From: an uncultured Oscillibacter sp.
Lineage (GTDB): Bacteria > Bacillota > Clostridia > Oscillospirales > Oscillospiraceae
DNA length: 43,489 nucleotides
Direction of reading: 5' to 3'
NCBI GenBank assembly: GCA_947244595.1
Contig: CAMXKT010000005.1
Coordinates: 1 to 43,489 of the forward strand
Both the position numbers and the translations under genes were made by a program. The notes beneath the pieces were generated by a model. That model did not search any database. It worked only from the letters and a program-made list of their open reading frames with translations, and was not told the origin of the DNA. Below are positions 1 through 7,410 of the stretch, one piece after another. Each line of letters opens with the position of its first letter. Within the stretch, counting starts at the first letter, position 1.

Positions 1-1364
1 GCCATGAAGTAGCTGGGCTGGCCCGCGATGTTCAGCAGCAGGGGGAAGGTGGCCTTGTAGTTCATCATCTGGACCTGGCTCTGGGCGGAGTCCATGGCGG
101 AGAACTCCTCCGCTCCGGCGATGGGATAGAAACGGGTGTCCTTGGTCCGCTGGTTGGAGAGGATGAAGCCGATGTTGGATTCGTCTGAGGTGACGGAGGT
201 GACGCCGGTGTACATATAGACGTCGTCCTCCAGGGCGATATAGTTGTACCCGTCCGTGGTGACCGTCACGTCCTTCTGCCCGAAGATGGAGTTCAGGAAA
301 CCGTTGTGGTACATGCCGTAGAAGTCGTACTGCTGGACGATGATGTCGGCGGAGTAGAGCCGGTCCACCCAGCTGGGGACCTGCTCGTGATACTCGCTCT
401 CTCCGGTGATGGCGTTCACCAGCACCGCCCCCTTGACGTCCACGCCGCCAAATAAGCCGATGGTCCGCACAATGCGGGAGCAGACCCAGTAGGGCGTGCC
501 CTCCTCGTTAATTTCGAAAACCGGCTCGTCGAACATCATGGTGGGGTAGTGGAACCGGAGGTGCCGGTAGAGGTTCCGGCCGAAGTGCTCCGCGATGGTG
601 TACTTCATGCCCTCCGGCAGGCGAACCACCTCCGCTTCCTGGCTCACCATGTCAATGATGATATAAGCGGGCAGGCCGTCCCCCCGGTTGGTGAACCACT
701 TGATCAGGTCCCCGTAGCGCAGAGAGGTGACCCGGACCGGGCGGCCCTGGTAGTTGATCTGGGTGTAGGTGGGCAGGATCTCGAACTGGGACACCATGTC
801 CGCCAGCTCGCCCAGCTTCCGGGTGCCCAGGCGGGCGGCGGAGTCCGCGTCCAGCATGGGAATCTGATCGTAGCTGATCTCCTCCACCTCGGCGGTGAAG
901 TCCCCGGCCTGAATAGGCAGAAGCTTGGAGTAGCTCCCCGCCCGGAGGACCACCCAGCTGCTGAGGGCCCCCAGGGCCAGGGCGATAATCAGCGCAATGA
1001 CCGCCAGGAAGGGGATGGTGCACTGCTTGCGGACGAAGTGGAAATAACCCTTGACGCCGCCGTCCGTCTGGAAGCCGGAGGTGAAAACGGCGCAGACGCA
1101 GTACACGGCGCAGAGGAGGAAGACGAAGACGTAGAACTCCTCGGCGTGGAGGTTCAGGGCGGGAAGCTCCAAATAGAAGTAGACCAGCCCGAACACCAGG
1201 GTCACCAGTAGGTTGGTGACGGTGCGGCCGAAAGCGCTGCCCATGGCGCGGCGGGGCTTCCGGGGCTTGCGGGGCCGGGGATTGGGGTTCCCGCCCTGGA
1301 AGCTCTCGGGGTTGAACCCGCCCCCGAAGGCGTTGGGACCGCCGAACTGGAATGTAAAGGGCAT
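1..1364 (-). CDS. Uncharacterised three-helix membrane protein (C-terminus cut by window)
   Basis: This host gene starts at ATG 1364 behind an AAGGAGGGC ribosome binding site and runs off the left edge after 454 codons. Residues 1-40 are rich in Gly, Pro and basic residues and should be cytoplasmic. Hydrophobic helices fall near residues 47-66, 77-98 and 117-140. A long extracytoplasmic domain of at least 310 residues follows, with many aromatic residues and no motif I recognise. I cannot name the family. It is the first gene left of the prophage, and its promoter overlaps the candidate attL core. The reading frame is open throughout with good codon use. Confidence 0.85.
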   Translation of the reverse strand, partial: MPFTFQFGGPNAFGGGFNPESFQGGNPNPRPRKPRKPRRAMGSAFGRTVTNLLVTLVFGLVYFYLELPALNLHAEEFYVFVFLLCAVYCVCAVFTSGFQTDGGVKGYFHFVRKQCTIPFLAVIALIIALALGALSSWVVLRAGSYSKLLPIQAGDFTAEVEEISYDQIPMLDADSAARLGTRKLGELADMVSQFEILPTYTQINYQGRPVRVTSLRYGDLIKWFTNRGDGLPAYIIIDMVSQEAEVVRLPEGMKYTIAEHFGRNLYRHLRFHYPTMMFDEPVFEINEEGTPYWVCSRIVRTIGLFGGVDVKGAVLVNAITGESEYHEQVPSWVDRLYSADIIVQQYDFYGMYHNGFLNSIFGQKDVTVTTDGYNYIALEDDVYMYTGVTSVTSDESNIGFILSNQRTKDTRFYPIAGAEEFSAMDSAQSQVQMMNYKATFPLLLNIAGQPSYFM

Positions 1365-1400
1365 GAGAAAAGCCCTCCTTTCTTTTTCTCTTTTCACAGT

Positions 1401-1429
1401 ATTTTACAGGAAAAGTGTGAACAAATCAA
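1401..1429 (-). promoter_or_regulatory. Sigma-A promoter of the left host gene, overlapping attL
   Basis: On the minus strand TTGATT (1424-1429), a 17-bp spacer and TAAAAT (1401-1406) form a good sigma-A promoter about 40 bp upstream of the start codon at 1364. The -35 box lies wholly inside the 11-bp attL core candidate, so integration would keep the promoter intact but replace everything upstream of it. Confidence 0.65.
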
Positions 1430-1433
1430 GTTT
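1423..1433. other. Candidate attL core (AAATCAAGTTT)
   Basis: The 11-bp word AAATCAAGTTT occurs here and at 41431-41441, in the same orientation and just outside the innermost phage features on both sides. A chance 11-bp match between two short flanks is unlikely. The crossover site is inferred from the repeat only. Confidence 0.55.
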
Positions 1434-1504
1434 ATCCAGAGTCCTGACGGGAAGACTCCGAAATGACGGCGATTCAGGTTTTTTTCACCTTCCATGGAAA
1501 AGAG

Positions 1505-1525
1505 TTTCCCTAAGGTTTCCCTTTA
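1505..1525. repeat. Candidate left integrase arm-type site
   Basis: TTTCCCT-N3-GTTTCCCTTTA contains two TTTCCCT units 11 bp apart. The same arrangement occurs at 41298-41318 with only the three spacer bases different. Both copies lie inside the att cores, as arm sites for the integrase N-terminal domain would. This copy just overlaps the integrase stop codon. Confidence 0.5.
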
Positions 1526-2722
1526 CGGGGTAGAAATACTCTTGATGAAATTTTCCATCCGCTCTGCACTCTCTCGCTGCATTTGCTCCGTTACATGCCC
1601 ATAGACATCCAGGGTAAAAGCGGCAGTGGCATGGCCTAAATTGCTTTGAAGTGTTTTAATGTCGTCACCGTTTCGGAGCGAAGCTACTGCGTAGCTGTGA
1701 CGGAGATCATGAAACCGGAACTCCGGCAAACCAATAGAGACCATTACCTGTTTGAATTGGTGGTAGACGAAATGATGAGTGAGAGGTTCCCCCAGCCTGT
1801 TTGTAAAAACCAGTCCATTGTCCTGCCAAGAAGGTCCTGCCATCATTCGCCATTCTGTCTGCCGAGCTTTTTGGCGGCGAAGAAGGTCCATCACAAATGC
1901 CGCCGGTGTGATCCGGCGCGCTTTGCTGTTTTTGGTCGGAGCCAGACGGTAAACGGATTTTGCCGGTTCTCCCTCCATGATTCGTTGTAGCTGTTGATCC
2001 ACCAGCAGAAAGCCCTTACTGAAATCTATGCGGCTCCATGTGAGACCTAAAACTTCCCCTTGGCGCATTCCCGTAAATAGAGTGACCAACAGCAGAATTT
2101 CACACTCTGTTCCCGTCACTGCCTCCATAAAGTGAAGAATAGCTTCGTCATCCATGGGAACCATATCTTTTCTTCTGATTCGGGGCAAAGCACAGGCATC
2201 CGCAGGATTCACACGGAGATATCCAATCGTAACTGCTTGCTGAAGCGATTTATGGAGAACCCCGTGAATAAGTTTAACTGTCGCTGGTGAGAGCCCCTTT
2301 CCTATGAGGTCAGTGCAAAAACGCTGGACAGCGTGGGGAGTCAGTGCATCTAATCTGCATGGACCAAGCTCTGGACGGATATGGTTCTTGATTTGACACT
2401 GGTAGATGGTTACTGTCCTGGGCTTCAAGTTGACCAGATAGTTTTCAGTCCAAATATCCAACCACTGACTTACTGTTAGTCTACTTACCTCCTGAAAAAC
2501 ACCCTGCCCGATCTCCGCCGTGATCTCCCGGAGCTTCTGAGCAACTTCGGCCTGGGTCTTCCCGGAGATAGAGTGCTGCTTCTGCTTCCCGGTCTCCGGA
2601 TCGAAGCCGCAGGTGTAGCGGCCCTCCCAGTATGTATACTCTTTCCCGTTCTTCTTCACAATCTTCTTTCGGATGGACCCGTCCCCAGAGACGGCCCGTC
2701 CGCTTTTTTTACCGCGCGGCAT
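1523..2722 (-). CDS. int: Tyrosine integrase with arm-binding N-terminal domain
   Basis: This 399-residue site-specific recombinase should catalyse phage integration and excision. Residues 12-65 resemble the AP2-like arm-binding domain of Tn916-type integrases, followed by a core-binding domain (about 80-180) and the catalytic domain. The catalytic set is visible: R220 in TGMRQGE, a candidate Lys near 264, HDLRH at 338-342, H364 in LGH and the nucleophile Y374 in DVYGH. The start at 2722 is preferred over an in-frame upstream GTG because GGAAGGAGGT precedes it. It overlaps the excisionase-like gene by 14 bp, and its 3' end abuts the candidate attL arm, as expected for int next to attP. Confidence 0.95.
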   Translation of the reverse strand: MPRGKKSGRAVSGDGSIRKKIVKKNGKEYTYWEGRYTCGFDPETGKQKQHSISGKTQAEVAQKLREITAEIGQGVFQEVSRLTVSQWLDIWTENYLVNLKPRTVTIYQCQIKNHIRPELGPCRLDALTPHAVQRFCTDLIGKGLSPATVKLIHGVLHKSLQQAVTIGYLRVNPADACALPRIRRKDMVPMDDEAILHFMEAVTGTECEILLLVTLFTGMRQGEVLGLTWSRIDFSKGFLLVDQQLQRIMEGEPAKSVYRLAPTKNSKARRITPAAFVMDLLRRQKARQTEWRMMAGPSWQDNGLVFTNRLGEPLTHHFVYHQFKQVMVSIGLPEFRFHDLRHSYAVASLRNGDDIKTLQSNLGHATAAFTLDVYGHVTEQMQRESAERMENFIKSISTP

Positions 2723-2999
2723 CGTCGATACCTCCTTCCACCGCCCGGCAGGAATCACCTTCCAGCGTAGCGGACATAGCGGCGTCTGTCCAGGGCACGT
2801 TTGTCCCGGTCCTGCCGGTCAGGTACTCCAGCAGCTCATGCTTCAGGATGCGAATCTGTTTGCCGACGCGGATACTCTTGATCTGGCCGGAGCGGACCAG
2901 GGCGAAGGCTGTGTTCCTGCCGATGCTGAGAATGGGCATCAGCTCTTCCACCGTCAACACCAGAGGGATGTCATCGAAGCACAGAGGCCGGTTAAGCAT
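2709..2999 (-). CDS. xis: Excisionase-like helix-turn-helix protein
   Basis: This 96-residue protein has a MerR/HTH-17 type fold near residues 13-60, where VLTVEELMPILSIGRN is followed by ALVRSGQIKSIRVGKQ and a C-terminal helix. Such proteins bend att DNA and steer tyrosine integrases towards excision. It overlaps both neighbours (14 bp with int, 8 bp with the second recombinase), so the three genes are one leftward operon. A paralogue lies at 8468-8731 in the early rightward operon. The Xis role is inferred from family and position. Confidence 0.8.
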   Translation of the reverse strand: MLNRPLCFDDIPLVLTVEELMPILSIGRNTAFALVRSGQIKSIRVGKQIRILKHELLEYLTGRTGTNVPWTDAAMSATLEGDSCRAVEGGIDDAAR

Positions 3000-3885
3000 C
3001 CTCCTCGCCTCCCTTCAGCGACGCCAGATAGATGTTCGTCACATCGTCCCGTCCATGTCCCAGGAGCCTGGAGACGGCCTTTCTGGCCTCGTAGGGGGTC
3101 TTCCCGGCGGCAATGAGGCTCTGATACTTCTCCGCTGCATAGGTGTGGCGCAGGCCGTGAAAGGTCATGGGTCGGGCGGAGTCTTTATCTTGGATGGAAG
3201 GACGGTACAGCCAAATAAATGCCTGAAGGGCTTTGATAGCTTCGTGAGTTTCCTGATCGTCGAGCACATACAATTTATGTCCTCGTGTCGTCCGTTTCAA
3301 ATCGTGCCGGAGCCGCTGGACCAGGAGGTCGTTCAAGGGGACTGTCCGCAACAGTCCTCCTTTGCCCTTGATAGTAATAGCTCTCTCTTTAACCGCCTTT
3401 GATGCCGTAGCGGTGTCGATACGGAAGCATTCATGGATGCGAAGGCCAGCAAAACGGCCCAGGTAGAAAATCGAAACATAGTCATTACGGCCGACAGCTA
3501 ATGCGGTATCAAGCATCCTTTCAAACTCGTTATCACTCCACGTCCGGTCGACGCCGCCGAAGGTCCGGCGCTGGAGGAACAGGTCGCTGTTCCCCGGCAA
3601 CTCATACCGGGGGCTCTGAATCAGGTCATGAAAAAAGCGGATAGCCGAGAGGTCCGTCTTGATCGTAGAGGCGGACTTCCCCTGCTCCTGGAGATACGCG
3701 ACGTACGCATAAATATGCTTTGGCGCAATGTTCGCCAGCCGCTCCAAGCGATAGGCCTCCGCCAGGAAACGGCAGAACCGCTGCATAGCTTCATAGTAGC
3801 GGGCCCGTGTCTTATAGCTGCCCTGGCGGTTGTGGCGGTGGAGCTTGTCCACCTGGGCCATGAGATTGAGATAGTGGTTCGACAT
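2992..3885 (-). CDS. Second tyrosine recombinase (XerC/D-like)
   Basis: This 297-residue protein has a SAM-like N-terminal domain (residues 1-105) and a complete catalytic domain: R149 in AGLRIHE, a Lys in KGKGG near 173-177, HGLRH at 243-247, H277 in LLGHG and Y286 in NIYL. It is shorter than int and lacks the arm-binding domain, so it resembles XerC/D and plasmid-type recombinases. The ATG at 3885 follows AAAGAAAGGATG. It is the first gene of the recombination operon. Its substrate is unknown; it might resolve multimers, help excision, or be left from an older element. Confidence 0.9.
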   Translation of the reverse strand: MSNHYLNLMAQVDKLHRHNRQGSYKTRARYYEAMQRFCRFLAEAYRLERLANIAPKHIYAYVAYLQEQGKSASTIKTDLSAIRFFHDLIQSPRYELPGNSDLFLQRRTFGGVDRTWSDNEFERMLDTALAVGRNDYVSIFYLGRFAGLRIHECFRIDTATASKAVKERAITIKGKGGLLRTVPLNDLLVQRLRHDLKRTTRGHKLYVLDDQETHEAIKALQAFIWLYRPSIQDKDSARPMTFHGLRHTYAAEKYQSLIAAGKTPYEARKAVSRLLGHGRDDVTNIYLASLKGGEEDA

Positions 3886-4020
3886 AAGTACATCCTTTCT
3901 TTTTTAGAAAAGGACGCACCTCACCCATTGGCACAATCTGGCCGTTTCCGGCTTTTCTCCGCCGGACCTCCCAGGCCGAAACCGCGCCAATGAGCTTAGA
4001 CCCATTGAGAACAGCAGGTT
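3886..4020. other. Untranslated leader of the recombination operon
   Basis: No gene is visible here. The segment has an imperfect dyad built on CATTGGC near 3928 and GCCAATG near 3986, with GGCCGTTTC-like inner arms, so the leader RNA upstream of the second recombinase may fold. I see no clear promoter in it. Confidence 0.35.
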
Positions 4021-4299
4021 TTATTGGCTGGGAGCAGCCGATCTAGCTGGTCCGTCTCCGTTGTATATCGTGGTCAGTATGATCGCCGTGAAGCCGCTCA
4101 AAAGCGACGGGGAAGAGAGTTCCCGCGGCAGACGCGAAGCCCTGGGCAAGGCGCGGGCAAAATCCCGCTTGCGTCCGTGGTCCCGTCCCCGGCAGTAGGA
4201 CGGCGAAGGTGTGAAGGAAGTCCCGCCCTGCCGGAGGCGGAACTGGCCGGCAGTCTGGACCGGCCCGGAAATAGAATATCTTTTCATTCGATTCTGCAT
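4021..4299 (-). CDS. Hypothetical small basic protein
   Basis: A 92-codon frame starts at ATG 4299 behind AAAGGAG and ends just before the recombination operon leader. The product is Arg- and Ser-rich with a short hydrophobic stretch (SGFTAIILTTIY) near the C-terminus. I recognise no domain. The ribosome binding site is good but composition is not distinctive, so it may be non-coding. It lies directly downstream of the terminator at 4392-4429. Confidence 0.3.
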   Translation of the reverse strand: MQNRMKRYSISGPVQTAGQFRLRQGGTSFTPSPSYCRGRDHGRKRDFARALPRASRLPRELSSPSLLSGFTAIILTTIYNGDGPARSAAPSQ

Positions 4300-4391
4300 A
4301 GGAATTTCTCCTTTCATTTGCCCTTGACGGTCGGGGGTGACTGGTCCCCTCCCGTTGCGCGAAGCGCCGGGCGTCCTCTGATTATGAGCGC

Positions 4392-4429
4392 AAAAAAGCC
4401 TGAAAACGGAATGACTCTCGTTTTCAGGC
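4392..4429 (-). terminator. Leftward intrinsic terminator
   Basis: GCCTGAAAACG (4398-4408) pairs perfectly with CGTTTTCAGGC (4419-4429) over a 10-nt loop. On the minus strand the stem is followed by six T residues. It would end transcripts from the leftward promoters at 4694-4722 and 4941-4969, either as an RNA 3' end or as an attenuator ahead of the recombination genes. Confidence 0.85.
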
Positions 4430-4492
4430 GCAGCTGCACCATGTTCATTTGTTGATCTTTGCGGAAGGGCATACTATCCCCTTACCGCCGCC

Positions 4493-4556
4493 AGTCCGCC
4501 CTGAAATGCTCCTCCCTAAAACGCTCCGCCCTCAAAGTACGGTTACATTCTACCAG
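4493..4556. repeat. Iteron module A
   Basis: Three CCCTNA boxes start at 4499, 4514 and 4529, exactly 15 bp apart, each after CTCC or TCCG. On the minus strand they read as TTAGGGCGGA-like words. The block ends with CATTCTACCAG at 4546-4556. The same boxes, phasing and end word recur in module B in the same orientation. Confidence 0.7.
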
Positions 4557-4693
4557 AGGCCCAGAGGCTTGTACACTTGCGGTTTTATCAAGAACCCATG
4601 AAAAAGCCCGCGCCCTCCTAGTGGGAAAGCCCGGACACTTTGAAACACGGATGCTGTGCTTGCTTTCGCAAAGCCCTGATACTGTATGTCTAC

Positions 4694-4722
4694 AGCATAG
4701 CAGACGCTCCGCAGAAAGTCAA
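4694..4722 (-). promoter_or_regulatory. Leftward sigma-A promoter P-A
   Basis: On the minus strand TTGACT (4717-4722), a 17-bp spacer and TATGCT (4694-4699) make a strong promoter. The transcript would begin near 4687, run through iteron module A and meet the terminator at 4392-4429, giving an RNA of about 290 nt. Confidence 0.6.
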
Positions 4723-4940
4723 GCCCTGTTCCGGTTCCTTCATCATCATTCAAAAAATGGACAGACCGCCCCCTAAACACCACTCGGCGACTTACGCTCA
4801 CCGAACGTACAACCCTTGGGATCAGCCGGTCATGCCAGCGTCTCCACCACAACGTATGCAATGCTGCTCCCTGGCAGCCCCAGGCCAATGGCCCTGCTCC
4901 GAGTTTCACGGAGGGCGCACAAACAATCAATGATGGTTTC

Positions 4941-4969
4941 TTTATACCACAATATACAAATTCTGTCAA
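4941..4969 (-). promoter_or_regulatory. Leftward sigma-A promoter P-B
   Basis: On the minus strand TTGACA (4964-4969), a 17-bp spacer and TATAAA (4941-4946) nearly match consensus. Iteron module B lies 70-130 bp upstream of the -35 box, where a regulator could act on it. The local sequence is AT-rich compared with its surroundings. Confidence 0.65.
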
Positions 4970-5038
4970 TGCTTGCCTTGATAGCTTATCTTCTCGATCT
5001 ATGCAGAACGGTGGGTATAGTACACCCTTTGTTACGCC

Positions 5039-5099
5039 GTCCCTCCCTAACATAGTCCGCCCTAACTTACTCCGCCCTAAAGTAGAACCATTCTACCAG
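5039..5099. repeat. Iteron module B
   Basis: Three CCCTAA boxes start at 5045, 5060 and 5075, exactly 15 bp apart, and CATTCTACCAG follows at 5089-5099. The module matches module A in order, phasing and orientation, 546 bp away. It lies upstream of leftward promoter P-B. The rest of 5100-5218 holds a TTCCGG/CCGGAA hairpin near 5175-5187 and nothing else I can name. Confidence 0.7.
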
Positions 5100-5218
5100 C
5101 TCGGAAACGACCCGTCTAGTTGGAAATCTTCCACCCTATGGGCTCACGCCTCCGAGGTACAGGGTCATTATACCTTCCGGCCCGGAAGCCATCTAGGTGA
5201 AGCTTTGTCAACCAGCAG

Positions 5219-5250
5219 AAAAAGGGATGTGTCCAAATTGGACACATCCC
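5219..5250 (-). terminator. Terminator built around palindrome site 1
   Basis: On the minus strand GGGATGTGTCCAA and its complement form a 13-bp stem with a one-base centre, followed by five T residues (5219-5223). This fits an intrinsic terminator for the DUF4041/T5orf172 gene that ends at 5265. The stem is the dispersed prophage palindrome extended by three GC pairs. Confidence 0.65.
5228..5246. repeat. Dispersed palindrome site 1 (parS/operator candidate)
   Basis: TGTGTCCAAATTGGACACA is a perfect 19-bp palindrome with central A. It is one of seven near-identical copies in the prophage and lies just downstream of the DUF4041/T5orf172 gene. Confidence 0.85.
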
Positions 5251-5264
5251 CTTTCTCAAAAATA

Positions 5265-6911
5265 TCAACCAACATCTTGAGAAATCGTTTCTTCTTCCGC
5301 AATGCTGGCGTTATATTTTTCCCACCTGCTCTTGGTTTCGGGGTCTGACTTCATAGCTTCCTCAATGGCCAACGTCTCCCGATATTCGGCGGCTGCAGCA
5401 TCTATTGTCCAAACGGTTTTCAATCCGAGCTTGTCAACCATGGCCTTGATATCAGAAAGCATGACTCTGAAAAATTCTTTGCGGGGATTGACCTTATTTA
5501 CCTGCATGAGTGCTAACAGCTTATGCAACGTAGATTCTAAGGCCGGGGCATCATCACTTTCAATGATGGCATGTACATCAAACGGGAACGGAACCGACGC
5601 GTCCCCCAACTCACGAACCCGGTCCATGGGATCCAAGCGACGCGTCATACCGACCTTATACACGTTTTCGCCAAAGGACCCGATATTGGAAATCACGTAG
5701 ACATTTCCGTGCTTCGTTTGCTGAGCCATAGAGAGAGCGCGCTGGCCCCGCTCCTCGGCCTCCGCTAGTTGTCGCTTCAGGTCCTCCAATTTAGCCTCGT
5801 ACTCCGCGCGGTTCGCTTCCGTTGCGGATTCAATCTGCTTTGCGGCCTTTTCCATGGCCTTGCGAAGCATCTCCTCCTCCTTTGCGGCCTCTTTCATAGC
5901 CTTTTCATACTCACGGCGAGCGCGTTCTTCTTCGCGGATTTGTTCTCGAAGCCGCCGCTGCTCCTCCTGGGCCTGGGCCCTAAGCTCTTGCACACGTACT
6001 CCCCACTTTAATTCCTCCAGGCGAGCAGAAAGATATTCTGGGGTTATGGTAGCATTGCGAAAAGCTCGGCCATTATGATTAACCAGCTCATATGAGTCTT
6101 TGATTTTTTGCTCTAGCGTACCATAGTTGTCTTTCTTAATCTTTGACAGAATCGAATCGACTTTCCCGTTAAAAGCATCGATTATAAAGGCAATGGCCGT
6201 AGTTCTCCTGGCATCTTCTACATAGTTACAAGTAGCGGCAGTTCCCGCTTTTATCATCCGTGCGGAGTTCTCGCGGGCCAGCTTCAATTGCTGTCCAGCT
6301 TCATCATATCCGAACTCTTCCGCCAAGTCATCCAAGAGTGAATATGTGGGTTTTAAGTACTGGTCTCCATAACCCTCAATCACATTTTTCATAGCCGCAG
6401 CAACTTTTTTATAATCCTCCGCCTTGCCCGCGATTTTATAGGCATCCCCTGCAATTTCTTCGGCCCGTCGCTGGGCTTCGCTGAGAATACGCTTTGACTC
6501 GGATTCAATCGACGATAATTTCAAATCCGCTTCTTTAACAGCGGCCTCATAGCTGGCCTTTCCTTTAGCTCGGAGCTCCTTCGCCTCCTGCTTGGCAGCA
6601 ACAAGCTCCTGTGCGGCAGAGTCTTTTTGCGCCTGGATTTCTTCAGCAGCCTCTTCCCGCTTTTTCTGGATTTCAGCATCTACATCCACGAGCCCCTCAT
6701 AGCGGGACAATTTATCAATACGGAGCTGCTTCTCCGTGTTCTCCCCGCGGACTTCCAAAACCTCGGCCCGCAATCCAGTATTCTCTTGCCTGGAAGATTC
6801 CAGCTCCTGATTTAGTTCTTGAACTGTTTTTTGGGAATTAGTAGATTGTTTCGCTGCTTTCCTCCATAAGACGAAGAAAACGATTGCCAGGATTAGAAAT
6901 AGGCCAGCCAT
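5265..6911 (-). CDS. DUF4041 coiled-coil protein with C-terminal T5orf172 (GIY-YIG-like) domain
   Basis: This 548-residue protein begins with a hydrophobic anchor (MAGLFLILAIVFFVLW), followed by Glu/Gln/Lys-rich coiled coil, a central DUF4041 region (about 180-310), a second basic coiled coil, and a T5orf172 domain at about 400-490 (GNVYVISNIG, YKVGMTRR). T5orf172 is related to GIY-YIG nucleases, and phages carry such genes as accessories, sometimes suspected of roles in defence or superinfection. ATG 6911 is preferred over GTG 6917 for its spacing to AGAGAGG. The gene is bounded by two copies of the dispersed palindrome and lies next to the repressor, so it may be expressed in the lysogen. 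Function is unknown. Confidence 0.85.
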   Translation of the reverse strand: MAGLFLILAIVFFVLWRKAAKQSTNSQKTVQELNQELESSRQENTGLRAEVLEVRGENTEKQLRIDKLSRYEGLVDVDAEIQKKREEAAEEIQAQKDSAAQELVAAKQEAKELRAKGKASYEAAVKEADLKLSSIESESKRILSEAQRRAEEIAGDAYKIAGKAEDYKKVAAAMKNVIEGYGDQYLKPTYSLLDDLAEEFGYDEAGQQLKLARENSARMIKAGTAATCNYVEDARRTTAIAFIIDAFNGKVDSILSKIKKDNYGTLEQKIKDSYELVNHNGRAFRNATITPEYLSARLEELKWGVRVQELRAQAQEEQRRLREQIREEERARREYEKAMKEAAKEEEMLRKAMEKAAKQIESATEANRAEYEAKLEDLKRQLAEAEERGQRALSMAQQTKHGNVYVISNIGSFGENVYKVGMTRRLDPMDRVRELGDASVPFPFDVHAIIESDDAPALESTLHKLLALMQVNKVNPRKEFFRVMLSDIKAMVDKLGLKTVWTIDAAAAEYRETLAIEEAMKSDPETKSRWEKYNASIAEEETISQDVG

Positions 6912-6929
6912 GTCCACCCTCTCTTTCCG

Positions 6930-6946
6930 GTGTCCAAATTGGACAC
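6930..6946. repeat. Dispersed palindrome site 2
   Basis: GTGTCCAAATTGGACAC is a perfect 17-bp palindrome; the outermost T of the 19-bp consensus is replaced by G. It lies 18 bp upstream of the DUF4041/T5orf172 start codon, between that gene and the repressor, so a bound protein would block or control transcription entering the gene. Confidence 0.85.
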
Positions 6947-7013
6947 ACTTTTTTGTTTGGCATGAATTACCTGTTTTCTCAAATAAGCGAAAACGAAATT
7001 CATCCTATTCAGA

Positions 7014-7367
7014 TTATTCTTCCTTGTTTCTTTTCCCACTATCAGCTTCCTGCGCGACCTTGAACTCTATGAAGGCCCGGACCTCCATCTGTGCCTCTTT
7101 GGAGAGGAGATTATACTGCCGCACCAAATAGGGTTGCTCTGGGCCTCTGGAGGAAGTGATGATATCCTCTCCTACCAGATCGTTAATCGTTACTCCGAGG
7201 TAGGATGCCAACATGTAAACTTTCTCAATAGAGGGAGTTTGCCCTTTTGACTCAATATTGTTGATAAAGCTACGGCTAACACCACTTTCTTGGCAAGCAA
7301 CAGTAGGCTTGACGCCACGCAAAGCACAATATTTTTTGATATTTTGCACAAAAAGCTCTTTATCCAT
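7014..7367 (-). CDS. XRE-family repressor
   Basis: This 117-residue protein has a classic N-terminal XRE helix-turn-helix (about residues 5-62, with VACQESGVSRSFINNIES as the recognition region and PSIEKVYMLASYLGV after it), then a short C-terminal helix region. It lacks a LexA/CI-type peptidase domain. It starts at ATG 7367 with AGAGGAG upstream, and faces away from a strong promoter that carries two palindromic operators, the position of a lysogeny repressor. It may be cotranscribed with the DUF4041/T5orf172 gene. How it is inactivated on induction is not visible. Confidence 0.85.
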   Translation of the reverse strand: MDKELFVQNIKKYCALRGVKPTVACQESGVSRSFINNIESKGQTPSIEKVYMLASYLGVTINDLVGEDIITSSRGPEQPYLVRQYNLLSKEAQMEVRAFIEFKVAQEADSGKRNKEE

Positions 7368-7410
7368 ATTAGAGTACTCCTCTAATTACAATTGGTACAA
7401 AGCAACAAAT

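Larger units (their letters stand above)
4392..4933 (-). ncRNA. Candidate leftward non-coding RNA, about 0.3-0.54 kb
   Basis: Two consensus-like leftward promoters and one strong leftward terminator bound a stretch with no convincing protein gene on the minus strand. It contains several short hairpins, for example CTCCG/CGGAG around 4898-4912 and CTGTA/TACAG at 4682-4695, plus one iteron module. It could be a structured RNA, a leader that attenuates the recombination operon, or an antisense regulator. I do not recognise an RNA family. Confidence 0.35.

Noticed and set aside
549..1211. Rightward open frame over the left membrane-protein gene
   Set aside because: It is antisense to a frame with clear membrane helices and a good start; composition is that of a shadow.
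1515..1525. GTTTCCCTTTA as the att core
   Set aside because: It is shared by both ends, but it lies inside the other shared word and sits in a phased double repeat, so it fits an arm-type site better. It remains the second choice for the core.
4550..5053. Leftward 167-codon frame between the iteron modules
   Set aside because: It has no suitable ribosome binding site, unlikely protein composition, and contains promoter-like and hairpin sequences; better explained as non-coding.
4493..5099. CRISPR-like array
   Set aside because: The units are 15-bp tandem boxes with no spacers of constant length, and no cas genes are present.
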